Counted from the stretch's first letter, positions 36,794 to 45,768 are shown. The stretch is DNA of 64,000 nucleotides from Sporosarcina sp. BI001-red (GCF_003384035.1 NZ_QQAK01000013.1:1-64000); one strand, 5' to 3'. Made by a program: numbers and translations. The notes: generated by a model from the sequence alone, not told the origin.

Positions 36794-37061
36794 ATGGCCA
36801 ATCACCTTCTTATCATTCTTTATGTAATTTTAATTTTGGTATTTATTTTTCTTGAAAGAAGCTTGATACTCTTCCATAGATTGGAGTACGAAAAAGAACC
36901 AGCAGTCTCGGATTTTAGAATTCGAATGAACAAGTATCTAGCGCTTTTGGGTATCCTGCTTCTATCTACATTGCTATGTCGATATTGCAGGAGTCCGCTT
37001 GTTACTGCTACTTGTATTAATTGACTATACAATTGGTGCTCTGCTAAAACTACTGCCTTAG
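36794..37061 (+). pseudogene. Small membrane protein gene with a frameshift
   Basis: The frame from ATG 36794 codes two hydrophobic stretches (LLIILYVILILVFIF and LALLGILLLSTLL), then turns into CRYCRSPLVT and stops. Shifting by one base at about 36974 restores a coherent hydrophobic end, YVDIAGVRLLLLLVLIDYT, then IGALLKLLP and TAG at 37061. One inserted base would explain it; sequencing error is possible. The family is not recognised. Confidence 0.65.
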
Positions 37062-37084
37062 TAAAAAACTTGAGCCTAATACAG

Positions 37085-37107
37085 CTCCGCATGGGGTGCG
37101 GAATTTT
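37085..37107 (+). terminator. Short terminator before the lipoprotein gene
   Basis: TCCGCA, five bases, TGCGGA, then ATTTTT. Confidence 0.6.
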
Positions 37108-37137
37108 TAAAAATATTGAAAGGAGCATGAAGGTTAA

Positions 37138-37620
37138 ATGAAAAAGTATTTTCTTTTTATACTACTCACTGCGGTGTTACTTTTAACTGCTTGTTCTACA
37201 GGTGATAAAGAAAAAGCAGAAGGCTACTCAGGAGTCATTGGCAGTGGAGCAGCTATGGGCTATCAGTACATTGTGGTTAAAGAAGGGGAAACAATCTCTT
37301 GGGATCTTCGTTATAAAAGAGAACATATACTCCTGGAAGAGAATTCGGAAAATGAAAAGGATCTAGAGAAGTTCATGAACAGTGTCAACAACAGCCAATT
37401 AGAACTGGCCACATTGGTGATAGCACTCTCTTATTTACTAGTAGTAGTTATAATTACATCTATCTTATACAAGAAAAAGAGAGAGTTGCTGAAAGGCATC
37501 AGTATCATGACTATTGTGCTTGCAAGTTCACTTGCATGTTATTTTGCGTTTGAAGCAGCAATTAAGTTAAGTCGTTTTTTGCACGATGCGAAATATTATT
37601 ACTACTTATTAGTGAGTTAA
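37138..37620 (+). CDS. Hypothetical lipoprotein with two membrane segments
   Basis: The 160-residue protein has a lipoprotein signal (LLLTACST), a short extracellular domain of about 65 residues containing YQYIVVKEGETISWDLRY, then two helices (about 88-110 and 118-140). No family is recognised. A lipobox plus later helices is an unusual layout. Confidence 0.7.
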   Translation: MKKYFLFILLTAVLLLTACSTGDKEKAEGYSGVIGSGAAMGYQYIVVKEGETISWDLRYKREHILLEENSENEKDLEKFMNSVNNSQLELATLVIALSYLLVVVIITSILYKKKRELLKGISIMTIVLASSLACYFAFEAAIKLSRFLHDAKYYYYLLVS

Positions 37621-37663
37621 ATCACGAGTTCTACAAAGAGAACTGAATCATTTAGCCCGACAT

Positions 37664-37698
37664 AGGACACTCAAAATCTATAGAGGTGTCCTTTTTTT
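37664..37698 (+). terminator. Terminator of the lipoprotein gene
   Basis: AGGACAC pairs with GTGTCCT and is followed by seven T. Confidence 0.85.
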
Positions 37699-37799
37699 AG
37701 ATAGAAAATATAAAAAGATTGATGTTTTCCTGTATCCACATTGTATACTAGAGGCATTGCACTTTTACTTAACACTACGATTATAAAAAGGGAGTACAT

Positions 37800-39269
37800 A
37801 TGGATTCTATAACAAAACTAGTGAAAAATCCGTGGTTTCTAGGCTGTCTGGTTATTATTTTTATGGCTGTCGTCATGTGGAACATTCCAATCGAGAAAAG
37901 AAAATATGGACTCTCTCAAGGGAGTTTAGTTACAGACTACACGGGACTTCTTCCCGAACACATAGAACGCGTCGTTACAGCGGAAAATCGAAACGATCTG
38001 CAAAGAATTGTAAAACAAGCAAACGAGAACGGACAGAAGATCTCGATTGCTGGATTACAACATTCGCAGGGAGGTCACACCTATTACAAAAATGGTGTTG
38101 TTCTCGATATGAGGACATTCAACCGAATACTGGATATTGATGAACAGGAAAAAACGATACGTGTGGAAGCGGGCGCAACCTGGGAAGATGTTCAAGAAGC
38201 AATACAGCCTCACGGGTTAGCCTTGAAAGTGACTCAATCCCAATCCATTTTTACAATAGGCGGCTCTCTTTCGGTAAACGCGCACGGGCGTGATATCCGA
38301 TTCGGCTCGATGGCAGAAACCGTAAAAGAAATAACGTTATTAACTCCTGAAGGCGAAATAAAGAAAGTAAATCGGGATGACTCCGATGAATGGATGAAAT
38401 ACGTGTTTGGCGGATATGGACTGTTCGGAGTGATTTTAGATGTGAGGCTTGAACTGACCGATAATGACTTGTACACAATCCATACAGAAAAATTGAAAAC
38501 AAACGAATACGCGTCTTATTTTAATCGAGTTTTAAAACAACCAGATACAGCGATGCACTATGCGAGAGTGAGCGTCGCACCAAGCTCATTTTTAGATGAA
38601 ATGGTTGTTATTAATTACGATCACACAGAAAACACAGATCATAAATCGGTTCTGAAAAAAGAAGAAGGTGTTCGTATATCCAAGATGGCGCTTGACGCAG
38701 GACGCAAAGGGGGAACTTTAGAAAACCTGTTCTGGGCAGCTCAAAAGCGATACATTGCTTCACTCAATCGAAAAGAAATTACCCGGAATAATGCGATGCG
38801 TTCAGAATCCACGTTCATGGAATACACCAAGCCGGGGCGAGTTGAAGTCTTGCAAGAGTTTTTTGTCCCGGTCGATTCCTATGATGAATACTTAACTGAT
38901 TTAAAGGACATTATCCCGGCTAATGATAAAAGACATGATTTTAAAGTTCATAATATAACCGTTCGATACGCCGCTAAAGATAACTTTACAACGTTGAACT
39001 ATGCCAAAGAGGACATGTTAGGTTTAGTTGTTTTGATCCAGCATGGATTAAAAGAAGAAGATATTACGAATGCTGAATCATTAATTCAAAGTTGGACTAA
39101 TTTAACACTTGAGCATGGAGGAACTTATTATTTGCCGTATTACCGATATCAGACAAAAGAACAATTTAAAAGTTCCTATCCTAATTGGCAAGACTTTCAG
39201 GAAGAAAAGTTACGGAAGGATCCGAATCATGTCTTCCAAAATATGTTCTATGAGTATTACGTAAAGTGA
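37800..39269 (+). CDS. Membrane-anchored FAD-binding oxidoreductase (YitY-like)
   Basis: The 489-residue protein has an N-terminal membrane anchor (about 13-28), a PCMH-type FAD domain (ISIAGLQHSQGGHTY, VEAGATWEDVQEAI, GGSLSVNAHGRD) and a C-terminal substrate domain of the aldonolactone-oxidase kind. It probably oxidises a sugar-derived or alcohol substrate at the membrane; the substrate is unknown. AAAGGGAG precedes ATG. Its stop overlaps a GTG of the next frame, so it is coupled with the following membrane protein gene. Confidence 0.85.
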   Translation: MDSITKLVKNPWFLGCLVIIFMAVVMWNIPIEKRKYGLSQGSLVTDYTGLLPEHIERVVTAENRNDLQRIVKQANENGQKISIAGLQHSQGGHTYYKNGVVLDMRTFNRILDIDEQEKTIRVEAGATWEDVQEAIQPHGLALKVTQSQSIFTIGGSLSVNAHGRDIRFGSMAETVKEITLLTPEGEIKKVNRDDSDEWMKYVFGGYGLFGVILDVRLELTDNDLYTIHTEKLKTNEYASYFNRVLKQPDTAMHYARVSVAPSSFLDEMVVINYDHTENTDHKSVLKKEEGVRISKMALDAGRKGGTLENLFWAAQKRYIASLNRKEITRNNAMRSESTFMEYTKPGRVEVLQEFFVPVDSYDEYLTDLKDIIPANDKRHDFKVHNITVRYAAKDNFTTLNYAKEDMLGLVVLIQHGLKEEDITNAESLIQSWTNLTLEHGGTYYLPYYRYQTKEQFKSSYPNWQDFQEEKLRKDPNHVFQNMFYEYYVK

Positions 39270-39280
39270 AGGTGCGCATT

Positions 39281-39811
39281 ATGAAGTTTAACAGTACTAG
39301 GTATTTGCCGCTTGTTGTCACAGTTGGGCAAGTTGTAATTTTCCCTTATTATATAATTTGGCTGAAGCAAGTATCGTTAACATTCACGTTGTTTGCCTGG
39401 TTCTTTGCAGCTTTTTCTTTTGCGGCTGCTTGGGGATATCGGATCTATCAGACCAAAAAGAATAAGGAGCGCTCTCTGCTATTTATGATTTTTGTAGGCA
39501 TGGGAGTCGTGTACATCGTGATCGGATTCATTAAAAATTCGTATGAATACCTTCCATACGTTGTACTGCCATTGCAGGTCATACTTGGAGTATTGCAGGG
39601 GTACTTCCGAGCCTGGCACTCTGAACAGGACACGTACCATTTACACGCGGTTCACCATTATATGATTGTCGGCTTCATGATGATCGGTTTTAGCTTTGTT
39701 AAAATTATTTCGCCAGTGGTCTTTATTACGATTTTTGGCGCTTTATTGTGTATCTGTGGGGTATGGGAGTTTTTCAGAATAGGAAAATTAAGTGTCCCTA
39801 AAAAAGTGTAA
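39281..39811 (+). CDS. Integral membrane protein, partner of the FAD oxidase
   Basis: The 176-residue protein has about five membrane helices and no family I recognise. ATG at 39281 follows GAAGGTG, eleven bases after the oxidase gene, so the two are one transcription unit. It could pass electrons or anchor the oxidase, but it has no obvious heme His pair. An in-frame GTG at 39266 is a less likely start. Confidence 0.7.
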   Translation: MKFNSTRYLPLVVTVGQVVIFPYYIIWLKQVSLTFTLFAWFFAAFSFAAAWGYRIYQTKKNKERSLLFMIFVGMGVVYIVIGFIKNSYEYLPYVVLPLQVILGVLQGYFRAWHSEQDTYHLHAVHHYMIVGFMMIGFSFVKIISPVVFITIFGALLCICGVWEFFRIGKLSVPKKV

Positions 39812-39860
39812 ACGTGTGAGGACCCATATTTTCTCCATGTAAAAGAAAGGAGAGATTTTA

Positions 39861-40211
39861 ATGACTAACCATAAGATCTATACGATGAGCTTTGCAAAAG
39901 TCTATCCACTGTATGTGAATAAGGCAAAGAGAAAAGGTCGTTTAAAAGAAGAAGTAGATGAAATCATTTGCTGGATGACTGGATTTAACCAACAAGAACT
40001 AGAGAAGGAACTGGAGAATCAGACAGACTTTGAGACATTCCTCGCTCATGCACCACAGCTTAATCCATCACGTACATTGATCAAAGGCGTTGTGTGCGGA
40101 GTCAGAGTAGAAGATATCGAAGAACCGACAATGCGGGAAATTCGTTACTTAGATAAGCTGATTGATGAATTGGCAAAAGGGAAAGCGATGGAGAAAATTT
40201 TACGTAACTAA
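39861..40211 (+). CDS. DUF2200-family protein
   Basis: The 116-residue soluble protein begins [19 protein letters not shown] and contains [17 protein letters not shown], the DUF2200 pattern. The function is unknown. AAAGGAGAG precedes ATG. Confidence 0.85.
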   Translation: MTNHKIYTMSFAKVYPLYVNKAKRKGRLKEEVDEIICWMTGFNQQELEKELENQTDFETFLAHAPQLNPSRTLIKGVVCGVRVEDIEEPTMREIRYLDKLIDELAKGKAMEKILRN

Positions 40212-40227
40212 TTGAGCATTCTATATA

Positions 40228-40268
40228 AAAGTCCATTTTGATACTTTATCAAAGTGGGTTTTTATTTT
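40228..40268 (+). terminator. Terminator after the DUF2200 gene
   Basis: CCATTTTGATA pairs with TATCAAAGTGG and five T follow. Confidence 0.75.
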
Positions 40269-40456
40269 ATTGAATCCAGGGTGAAAAATAGAATCGCCTT
40301 ACAACTTGAAGTAGTAGTTTTTAATTTTCTCGGTGTGATTTTTTGAAAACAGGGAAAACCTTTACTAGAAGAAGTTCACCTTCATTGAATGCAGAAAAAC
40401 CGTTAATGTAGGTTGGAAGGCAATTCATACATATATGAGTTAGGGAGGTTCCTGTT

Positions 40457-42727
40457 ATGAAAGAAACTAAAGATGAGATCATTTTACGAGGACTGCGAGA
40501 AAATAATTTAAAAAATATCGATTTAAACATACCGAAAGAAAAGATTAATGTCTTTACTGGACTATCAGGATCAGGAAAAAGCTCGGTGGTCTTTGATACA
40601 TTAGCAACAGAGAGCAGACGTCAAATGACAATGAACTATCCGCTATACGTCAGAAACCAAATGCCAAGATACGAACGGCCGAATGCTGATTTGATGCAGC
40701 ACTTGAGTCCTGTTGTGGTAGTGGAACAAAAGCCAGTTGGCGGCAACTCGCGTTCAACCGTAGGCACTTATATGGATATTCATCCTTTAATACGTCTTTT
40801 GTTTTCTAGGATTGGAAGCCCGCCGATAGGATCAGCTACAGACTTTTCAAGTCAGAGTTCATTTGGCAAATGTCCTGAATGTAACGGGTATGGGGAAGTG
40901 ATTGCCCCTGATAAGAATAAAATGATTGACTTTGATAAGTCACTTCGGGAGTATGCGGTACGTTTTAAGCCTCTATCTCCGTCAGGATGGCAAGGGAATT
41001 GGATGATGACTGGCGGATTATTTGATCCTGATAAGCCAATCAAAGACTATTCGAAAGAACAATATGACCTGTTGGTATACGGTCCCCCTGAAGGTGAACG
41101 AGTATTTGCGCCATTCCATACAAAAGACGGTCCGCATGATCATGAATGGGATGGATTACTGCCAAGATTTACACGTCTTTATATAAATAGAGATGTATCC
41201 AAGTTAAAACAAACATCACAAGAAGATGTCCTGGCCATGTCTACTCATACATTATGTCCGACTTGCCATGGGTCTGGCTTGAATCCAAAAGTGTTGGATT
41301 GTAAAATTAACGGTTTTAATATCGCAGAATACGATCAGTTAGAACTGACAGAATTACTTACCGAACTGAAGAAAATTAAAGACCCTGTCGGAAAGTCCAT
41401 TGCACAACAGGCGATTCCAAATGTGCAACAGCTTGTTGACTTAGGCTTGGGCTATTTGAGTTTATCAAGGAAAATGGGTACCCTTTCTGGCGGAGAAGCC
41501 CAGCGGGTAAAAATTGCGCGTCATTTAGGAAGCAGTCTCAATAACATCACATACATCTTCGATGAACCAAGCGCAGGACTTCACCCTGAAGAAATCAGCA
41601 TGTTAATACAGATGCTAGAAAGCTTAAAAGAGAATCATAATACTGTTGTTGTAATTGAACACAATTTAGCTGTAATTAAAGTGGCGGATGAAATAATAGA
41701 AATGGGACCAGGGGCTGGTGTGCAAGGCGGGGAAGTGATCTATCAGGGAGAATTATCAGGTTTGAAATGTGCTTCAAGCATAACTAGACTGGACCATAAG
41801 CTTACGATTAATAAAAATCCAAGAGCCGCAGAGAATTATTTCTTGATAAAAGATGCCGCAAATAATAACCTTAAACATGTAACTGTTGAGATTCCCCAAA
41901 ATGTTTTAGTGTCTGTATGCGGTGTCTCTGGTTCGGGTAAGAGTTCTTTACTATTTGAAGCCTTCTCCAAAAAGTATCCCGAGACGATTGCGGTTGGACA
42001 AGGCAGTATTGGAACATCAAGCCGTTCCACACTCGCTACCTATATGGGAATCATGGATGATATTCGTAAGATTTTCTCGAAAGCAACAGGACAGCCACCA
42101 GGATTATTTAGCTTTAACTCATTGGGAGCCTGCCCGGTATGTGACGGAAAAGGCGTCACAACACCGGACGTCGCATTTGCAGATCCAGTAACTGTCACTT
42201 GTGAATCATGTGGCGGAACGAGATATTCAGACGAAGCCCTCTCTTATAAATATGAAGGGAAAAATATTGTAGAGATGTTAGAACTCACCATTGATGAAAC
42301 AAACACCTTTTTTGACATGCCGAAAATCGTGAAAAAGGTGAACACGTTAAAAGATGTTGGATTGGAGTATTTAACATTAGGTCAGACAACAAGTTCTCTA
42401 AGCGGGGGCGAAGTGCAGCGTCTGAAATTAGCGAGTTACTTAAAAAATGAAGGCCAGATTTATCTGTTAGACGAGCCTTCGTTAGGATTACACACAAGGG
42501 ACAACGACAAACTATTAGCTGTATTCGAGAACCTTGTAGACAAAGGGAATTCTGTAATAATCGTCGAACACAATCTCGACTTTATCGGAGCTAGTGATTG
42601 GGTAATTGAAATGGGGCCTGAAGGAGGGAAAAAAGGAGGGCATGTACTTTTTGAAGGAACACCTGAACAAATGATGCATGCAGATACGTTGACGGCTAAA
42701 TGGCTGAAGCGCGGGGCAATGGAATAA
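40457..42727 (+). CDS. Short UvrA-like ABC ATPase
   Basis: The 756-residue protein has two ABC modules: Walker A GLSGSGKSS and GVSGSGKSS, signatures LSGGEAQRVKIARHL and LSGGEVQRLKLASYL, Walker B YIFDEPSAG and YLLDEPSLG, and CxxC zinc-finger pairs (CPECNGYG/CPTCHGSG and CPVCDGKG/CESCGG). True UvrA is about 940-960 residues; this one lacks the UvrB-binding and insertion parts. Relatives include UvrA2 and drug-resistance proteins such as DrrC. No uvrB is nearby. GTTAGGGAGG precedes ATG. Confidence 0.88.
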   Translation: MKETKDEIILRGLRENNLKNIDLNIPKEKINVFTGLSGSGKSSVVFDTLATESRRQMTMNYPLYVRNQMPRYERPNADLMQHLSPVVVVEQKPVGGNSRSTVGTYMDIHPLIRLLFSRIGSPPIGSATDFSSQSSFGKCPECNGYGEVIAPDKNKMIDFDKSLREYAVRFKPLSPSGWQGNWMMTGGLFDPDKPIKDYSKEQYDLLVYGPPEGERVFAPFHTKDGPHDHEWDGLLPRFTRLYINRDVSKLKQTSQEDVLAMSTHTLCPTCHGSGLNPKVLDCKINGFNIAEYDQLELTELLTELKKIKDPVGKSIAQQAIPNVQQLVDLGLGYLSLSRKMGTLSGGEAQRVKIARHLGSSLNNITYIFDEPSAGLHPEEISMLIQMLESLKENHNTVVVIEHNLAVIKVADEIIEMGPGAGVQGGEVIYQGELSGLKCASSITRLDHKLTINKNPRAAENYFLIKDAANNNLKHVTVEIPQNVLVSVCGVSGSGKSSLLFEAFSKKYPETIAVGQGSIGTSSRSTLATYMGIMDDIRKIFSKATGQPPGLFSFNSLGACPVCDGKGVTTPDVAFADPVTVTCESCGGTRYSDEALSYKYEGKNIVEMLELTIDETNTFFDMPKIVKKVNTLKDVGLEYLTLGQTTSSLSGGEVQRLKLASYLKNEGQIYLLDEPSLGLHTRDNDKLLAVFENLVDKGNSVIIVEHNLDFIGASDWVIEMGPEGGKKGGHVLFEGTPEQMMHADTLTAKWLKRGAME

Positions 42728-42804
42728 GATGGCCAAACAGCATAATCTAACTTCTGTCATTAAATTGCTGACATTGGTTGAAGTAATTAAAAGGGAGTGA
42801 AACA

Positions 42805-43005
42805 ATGAAGGAAAAACGATTTGAAGTGATTGAGAAGCAGGGAAAGATGGAAGTATTTCAAGTGATCCGTGATAATCAGACTGGCGTGCTGTATCTATCC
42901 CACAGTGCCGGATATGGTCTGGGGTTAACGGTTATGCAAGGGCCGGATGGGAAGCCATTAGTGGATGAGGATTTTAATGTGAATGAATCATCTCCTCTTT
43001 CATAA
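42805..43005 (+). CDS. DUF6440-family small protein
   Basis: The 66-residue protein MKEKRFEVIEKQGK with VIRDNQTGVLYL and GKPLVDEDF matches small DUF6440 proteins of Firmicutes. The function is unknown. AAAAGGGAG precedes ATG. It may share a transcript with the UvrA-like gene 77 bases upstream. Confidence 0.75.
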   Translation: MKEKRFEVIEKQGKMEVFQVIRDNQTGVLYLSHSAGYGLGLTVMQGPDGKPLVDEDFNVNESSPLS

Positions 43006-43009
43006 AACA

Positions 43010-43054
43010 AAAAACGAGCACACCTGGAAATTATCAGGTGTGCTCGTTTTTACC
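43010..43054. terminator. Bidirectional terminator
   Basis: AAAAACGAGCACACCTG pairs perfectly with CAGGTGTGCTCGTTTTT. It ends the DUF6440 gene and the convergent methyltransferase operon. Confidence 0.93.
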
Positions 43055-43083
43055 TTTATCCGATATTATAACTGCATCTTGTC

Positions 43084-44025
43084 TTACCGACACACAACAA
43101 CTTCCCGCTCAAAGTGTGCTTTTTTCGCAATACATCGATCCAGGATTTCAAAACCTGCATCTATCAGTAAATCATCCATTGATTCAATCGTCACGATGAC
43201 GAGCTTGTCTGTCAATGTGCGGGCTGCCTGTAAAATAGAGGCCTGTTGCTCGCGGGTGACGTGGGTGTACAAGTTATAAGGCATGTCGATTACTGCAGCG
43301 TCATAATGTCCTGGCGCTTCTTCTATAGGTCCTGGCGTTACGGTTCCGGTTAGTCCGAAATGTTCGAGATTTTTCCGGGATCCCAGAACAGCGAGCGGGT
43401 TAATATCGCGGCCATCCATATCGATACCCATAGAAATCGCTTCAACTAGCACGTTGCCAATACCACAGCACGGGTCAATGGCTTTTATACCTTCAGGATG
43501 AGGAACAGCGATATTCGAAACCGCTCGAGCGACACGTGTGCTGAGAGCAGTGGAATACATTTCTGGCTTTTTCACGTGTTGTCTCCATACGGAAATACTT
43601 TCTGTCAAATGCCCAAAAAGATATTTCTGGCCAAGCTGAACAATGCCATACAAAATTTCGGGTTGTGCCAAATCCGCGTAACCGGGCATAACGAGTCCAA
43701 TTTGCCGTTCAATCTTTCTACGATCTGGATGGGCAATCTTAGCGGTGCCGCCTAGTGACATCGTATTGAGGCAGCGAATCAAGAAACTTCGTCCATCCTC
43801 TTCAAATGTTGAAACGAAGGTTGCGACTTCTTCAATGGAATCACATTCGATTAAAACATCAAGCCGTTCTTTCATGAATGCACTTCTGCTAGGATCTATT
43901 TCCACATTGCTGCTAATGAAATTCGCATCCGTATCCGTTTCAAAAAAAGAACGCATTTCAAGACGGCATAACTCGTACTCATCGTCATGCCGACTAAACG
44001 TATATAAATGTTTCGCTTGATCCAT
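43084..44025 (-). CDS. TRM11/UPF0020-type RNA methyltransferase
   Basis: The 313-residue protein has a variable N-terminal half and a C-terminal SAM-binding domain with DPCCGIGNVLVEA (motif I), DINPLAVLGSRKN (motif II) and VIDMPYN (motif IV). The catalytic motif is usually DPPY/NPPY; here it is DMPY. Relatives make N2-methylguanosine in tRNA. It lies two bases after the 192-residue protein gene. Confidence 0.82.
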   Translation of the reverse strand: MDQAKHLYTFSRHDDEYELCRLEMRSFFETDTDANFISSNVEIDPSRSAFMKERLDVLIECDSIEEVATFVSTFEEDGRSFLIRCLNTMSLGGTAKIAHPDRRKIERQIGLVMPGYADLAQPEILYGIVQLGQKYLFGHLTESISVWRQHVKKPEMYSTALSTRVARAVSNIAVPHPEGIKAIDPCCGIGNVLVEAISMGIDMDGRDINPLAVLGSRKNLEHFGLTGTVTPGPIEEAPGHYDAAVIDMPYNLYTHVTREQQASILQAARTLTDKLVIVTIESMDDLLIDAGFEILDRCIAKKAHFEREVVVCR

Positions 44026-44027
44026 GA

Positions 44028-44606
44028 TTATGCTTCATCCTCTAATGCAACGAGCATCGTGAACACGAAATTGTAAACAAGTGCCAGCGTTTCGTCGAAT
44101 GTGTTCGTATCGGAAAATCCATCTACATAGTCAAGTGCGATATTTACATCCCAAAGTCCATCATCCGCTGAAAACATCAGGCTGCGCGTTCCAGGTGCTG
44201 TTCCGAGTTGTGCATCAATATACTTCTTAAGCCATTCACCATGCTTTTTCTGAACCTGGAGTCCAAATAATGCAGTGACGGTTTCGAAGACATCATCCAT
44301 TTCAAGAACAACGCCATCAATCCCAATTGTCGCAAATAATGGGTCTTCGGCAAATAGATAAGAAGTAGGTTGAGTCTTCACTAACGATACAGCGAGATCC
44401 CCTGTATTTGCAGGTGTTTCTAGTGGCTCATCTGTTTCTTTGTTCGATAGACTATACATCGGTGAGAAAGCCTGAGCTTCAATTACTTTCATATCTGGTG
44501 AAAGCAACTCTTTCTTCTCTAGAAATTCCTTTTGCTGTGGATTTAACGGAAGTCCTTCTTGTGACTCGTGTTCTGCGATATAATTTTTCATCCATTTAGT
44601 AATCAT
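44028..44606 (-). CDS. Conserved hypothetical acidic protein, 192 residues
   Basis: The protein starts MITKWMKNYIAEHESQEGL and is acidic, soluble, without signal or membrane segment. I do not recognise the family by motif. AAGGAGTTGG precedes ATG. It is sandwiched between a cation-efflux gene (52 bases upstream) and the RNA methyltransferase (two bases downstream), all in one direction. Confidence 0.75.
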   Translation of the reverse strand: MITKWMKNYIAEHESQEGLPLNPQQKEFLEKKELLSPDMKVIEAQAFSPMYSLSNKETDEPLETPANTGDLAVSLVKTQPTSYLFAEDPLFATIGIDGVVLEMDDVFETVTALFGLQVQKKHGEWLKKYIDAQLGTAPGTRSLMFSADDGLWDVNIALDYVDGFSDTNTFDETLALVYNFVFTMLVALEDEA

Positions 44607-44658
44607 TCAATCCAACTCCTTCAATACCTTTCAGTATACCTTATATGAACACTGCCAG

Positions 44659-45561
44659 TCACTCGATCTCCTCGTACCATGGATTTAGATGGATCAAGAC
44701 TTCACCGACATCAGGATTTGCTTGCTTGATAGCATTTCTAAGTGTACTTGTTACGTCATGGCCTTGTTGAATCGTGAGCTCCGCAGGAATACTGATACGA
44801 ATATCCACTAGAACGTAATGTCCATGCTCACGCGCGCGTAACCGGTCAACCCGTTTGACATCGGGAATTTCTTCGATTAATTGTTTAAACGCCAGCAATC
44901 GTTCTTCACTAACGGTCTTTTCCATCAAAATATCTAGCGCTTCTTTTCCGATATGAATCGCAAGCCGCATAACGAGAATCGCAACAATTAGTCCAGCAAG
45001 CGGATCCCCATATAAGAGAATAGGGATGTCGAAGTGAAAACCGATTAATCCGAGTCCAATACCGATAACTGCAGCTAAGGAAGCATAGACATCAGCTAAA
45101 TGATCATAAGCCGTTGCAATAAGGCCTTTACTGTTTTCTAGTCTGCCGATTCGCATCGTATAGAAATAAAGGGCTTGCTTCCAAATCATTGAAATAATTG
45201 CGGTGAGCAATGCAAGGACGCTTGCTTTAGCGGGCTGTTCAAAAATCGCAAAAATGGCTTCTATTGCAATATAAATGGCAGCTGCACCTAAAATGAGTCC
45301 AACGAGCGCAGAACTGATAACTTCTGCTTTACCGTGTCCATATGGATGATCCTCATCGGGCGGACGTTTGGAAAATCTCATCGAAGTCAACGCTGCAGCG
45401 GAAGCTACCACATCGCCGGCGTTGTGAAATCCATCTGCAAGTAAAACTGGACTGTGGAAAAGATAACCGACAATGATTTTCATGATGGTGAGAAAGATGT
45501 TGCTAATGAGACTAACCCAGATTGCAATGAGGGACGACAAAGAGTGTTTTGTGTTTGTCAT
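44659..45561 (-). CDS. Cation diffusion facilitator, probably Mn(II) or Fe(II) efflux
   Basis: The 300-residue protein has six helices and a C-terminal ferredoxin-like domain. Helix 2 has ADGFHNAGD. Helix 5 has YDHLADV, that is DxxxD instead of the HxxxD of zinc transporters; this replacement is typical of manganese/iron members such as the B. subtilis MneP/MneS efflux proteins. TTGGAGG precedes ATG. The leader in front carries an attenuator-like hairpin. It heads a three-gene operon on the minus strand. Confidence 0.88.
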   Translation of the reverse strand: MTNTKHSLSSLIAIWVSLISNIFLTIMKIIVGYLFHSPVLLADGFHNAGDVVASAAALTSMRFSKRPPDEDHPYGHGKAEVISSALVGLILGAAAIYIAIEAIFAIFEQPAKASVLALLTAIISMIWKQALYFYTMRIGRLENSKGLIATAYDHLADVYASLAAVIGIGLGLIGFHFDIPILLYGDPLAGLIVAILVMRLAIHIGKEALDILMEKTVSEERLLAFKQLIEEIPDVKRVDRLRAREHGHYVLVDIRISIPAELTIQQGHDVTSTLRNAIKQANPDVGEVLIHLNPWYEEIE

Positions 45562-45601
45562 GAGCAGATAACCTCCAATTTATAAAGTTGCAGAGAGGAA
45601 A

Positions 45602-45745
45602 CAAAAACCCCTGACGTAGTTTTGTCAGGGGTTTGGATTGAAAATTTATAGGATTGGTCATTTATCATCATAGTATACATAGCTATCACTCGCTTCACAG
45701 TAGTTGCGTACCAATAAGTATACCTCTTTGACAAACACAATACAA
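45602..45745 (-). promoter_or_regulatory. Promoter, structured leader and attenuator-like terminator of the cation-efflux gene
   Basis: On the minus strand TTGTAT (45740-45745), 17 bases, TATACT (45717-45722) form a promoter. The leader can close with ATTGGT/ACCAAT (about 45656-45716). It then forms AAACCCCTGAC/GTCAGGGGTTT followed by TTTTTGTTT (45602-45634), an intrinsic terminator about 40 bases before the gene. No other gene lies upstream for it to terminate, so it should act as an attenuator. Confidence 0.6.
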
Positions 45746-45768
45746 GCTGAGAAGCTGGGTAGAGAAGA

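Noticed and set aside
34060..43054. Genomic island or prophage
   Set aside because: The stretch is rich in unknown and broken genes, but I see no integrase, transposase, attachment-site repeat or phage structural gene.
45602..45745. Manganese (yybP-ykoY) or NiCo riboswitch in the cation-efflux leader
   Set aside because: I looked for the conserved cores of both and did not find them; the leader is left as unclassified.
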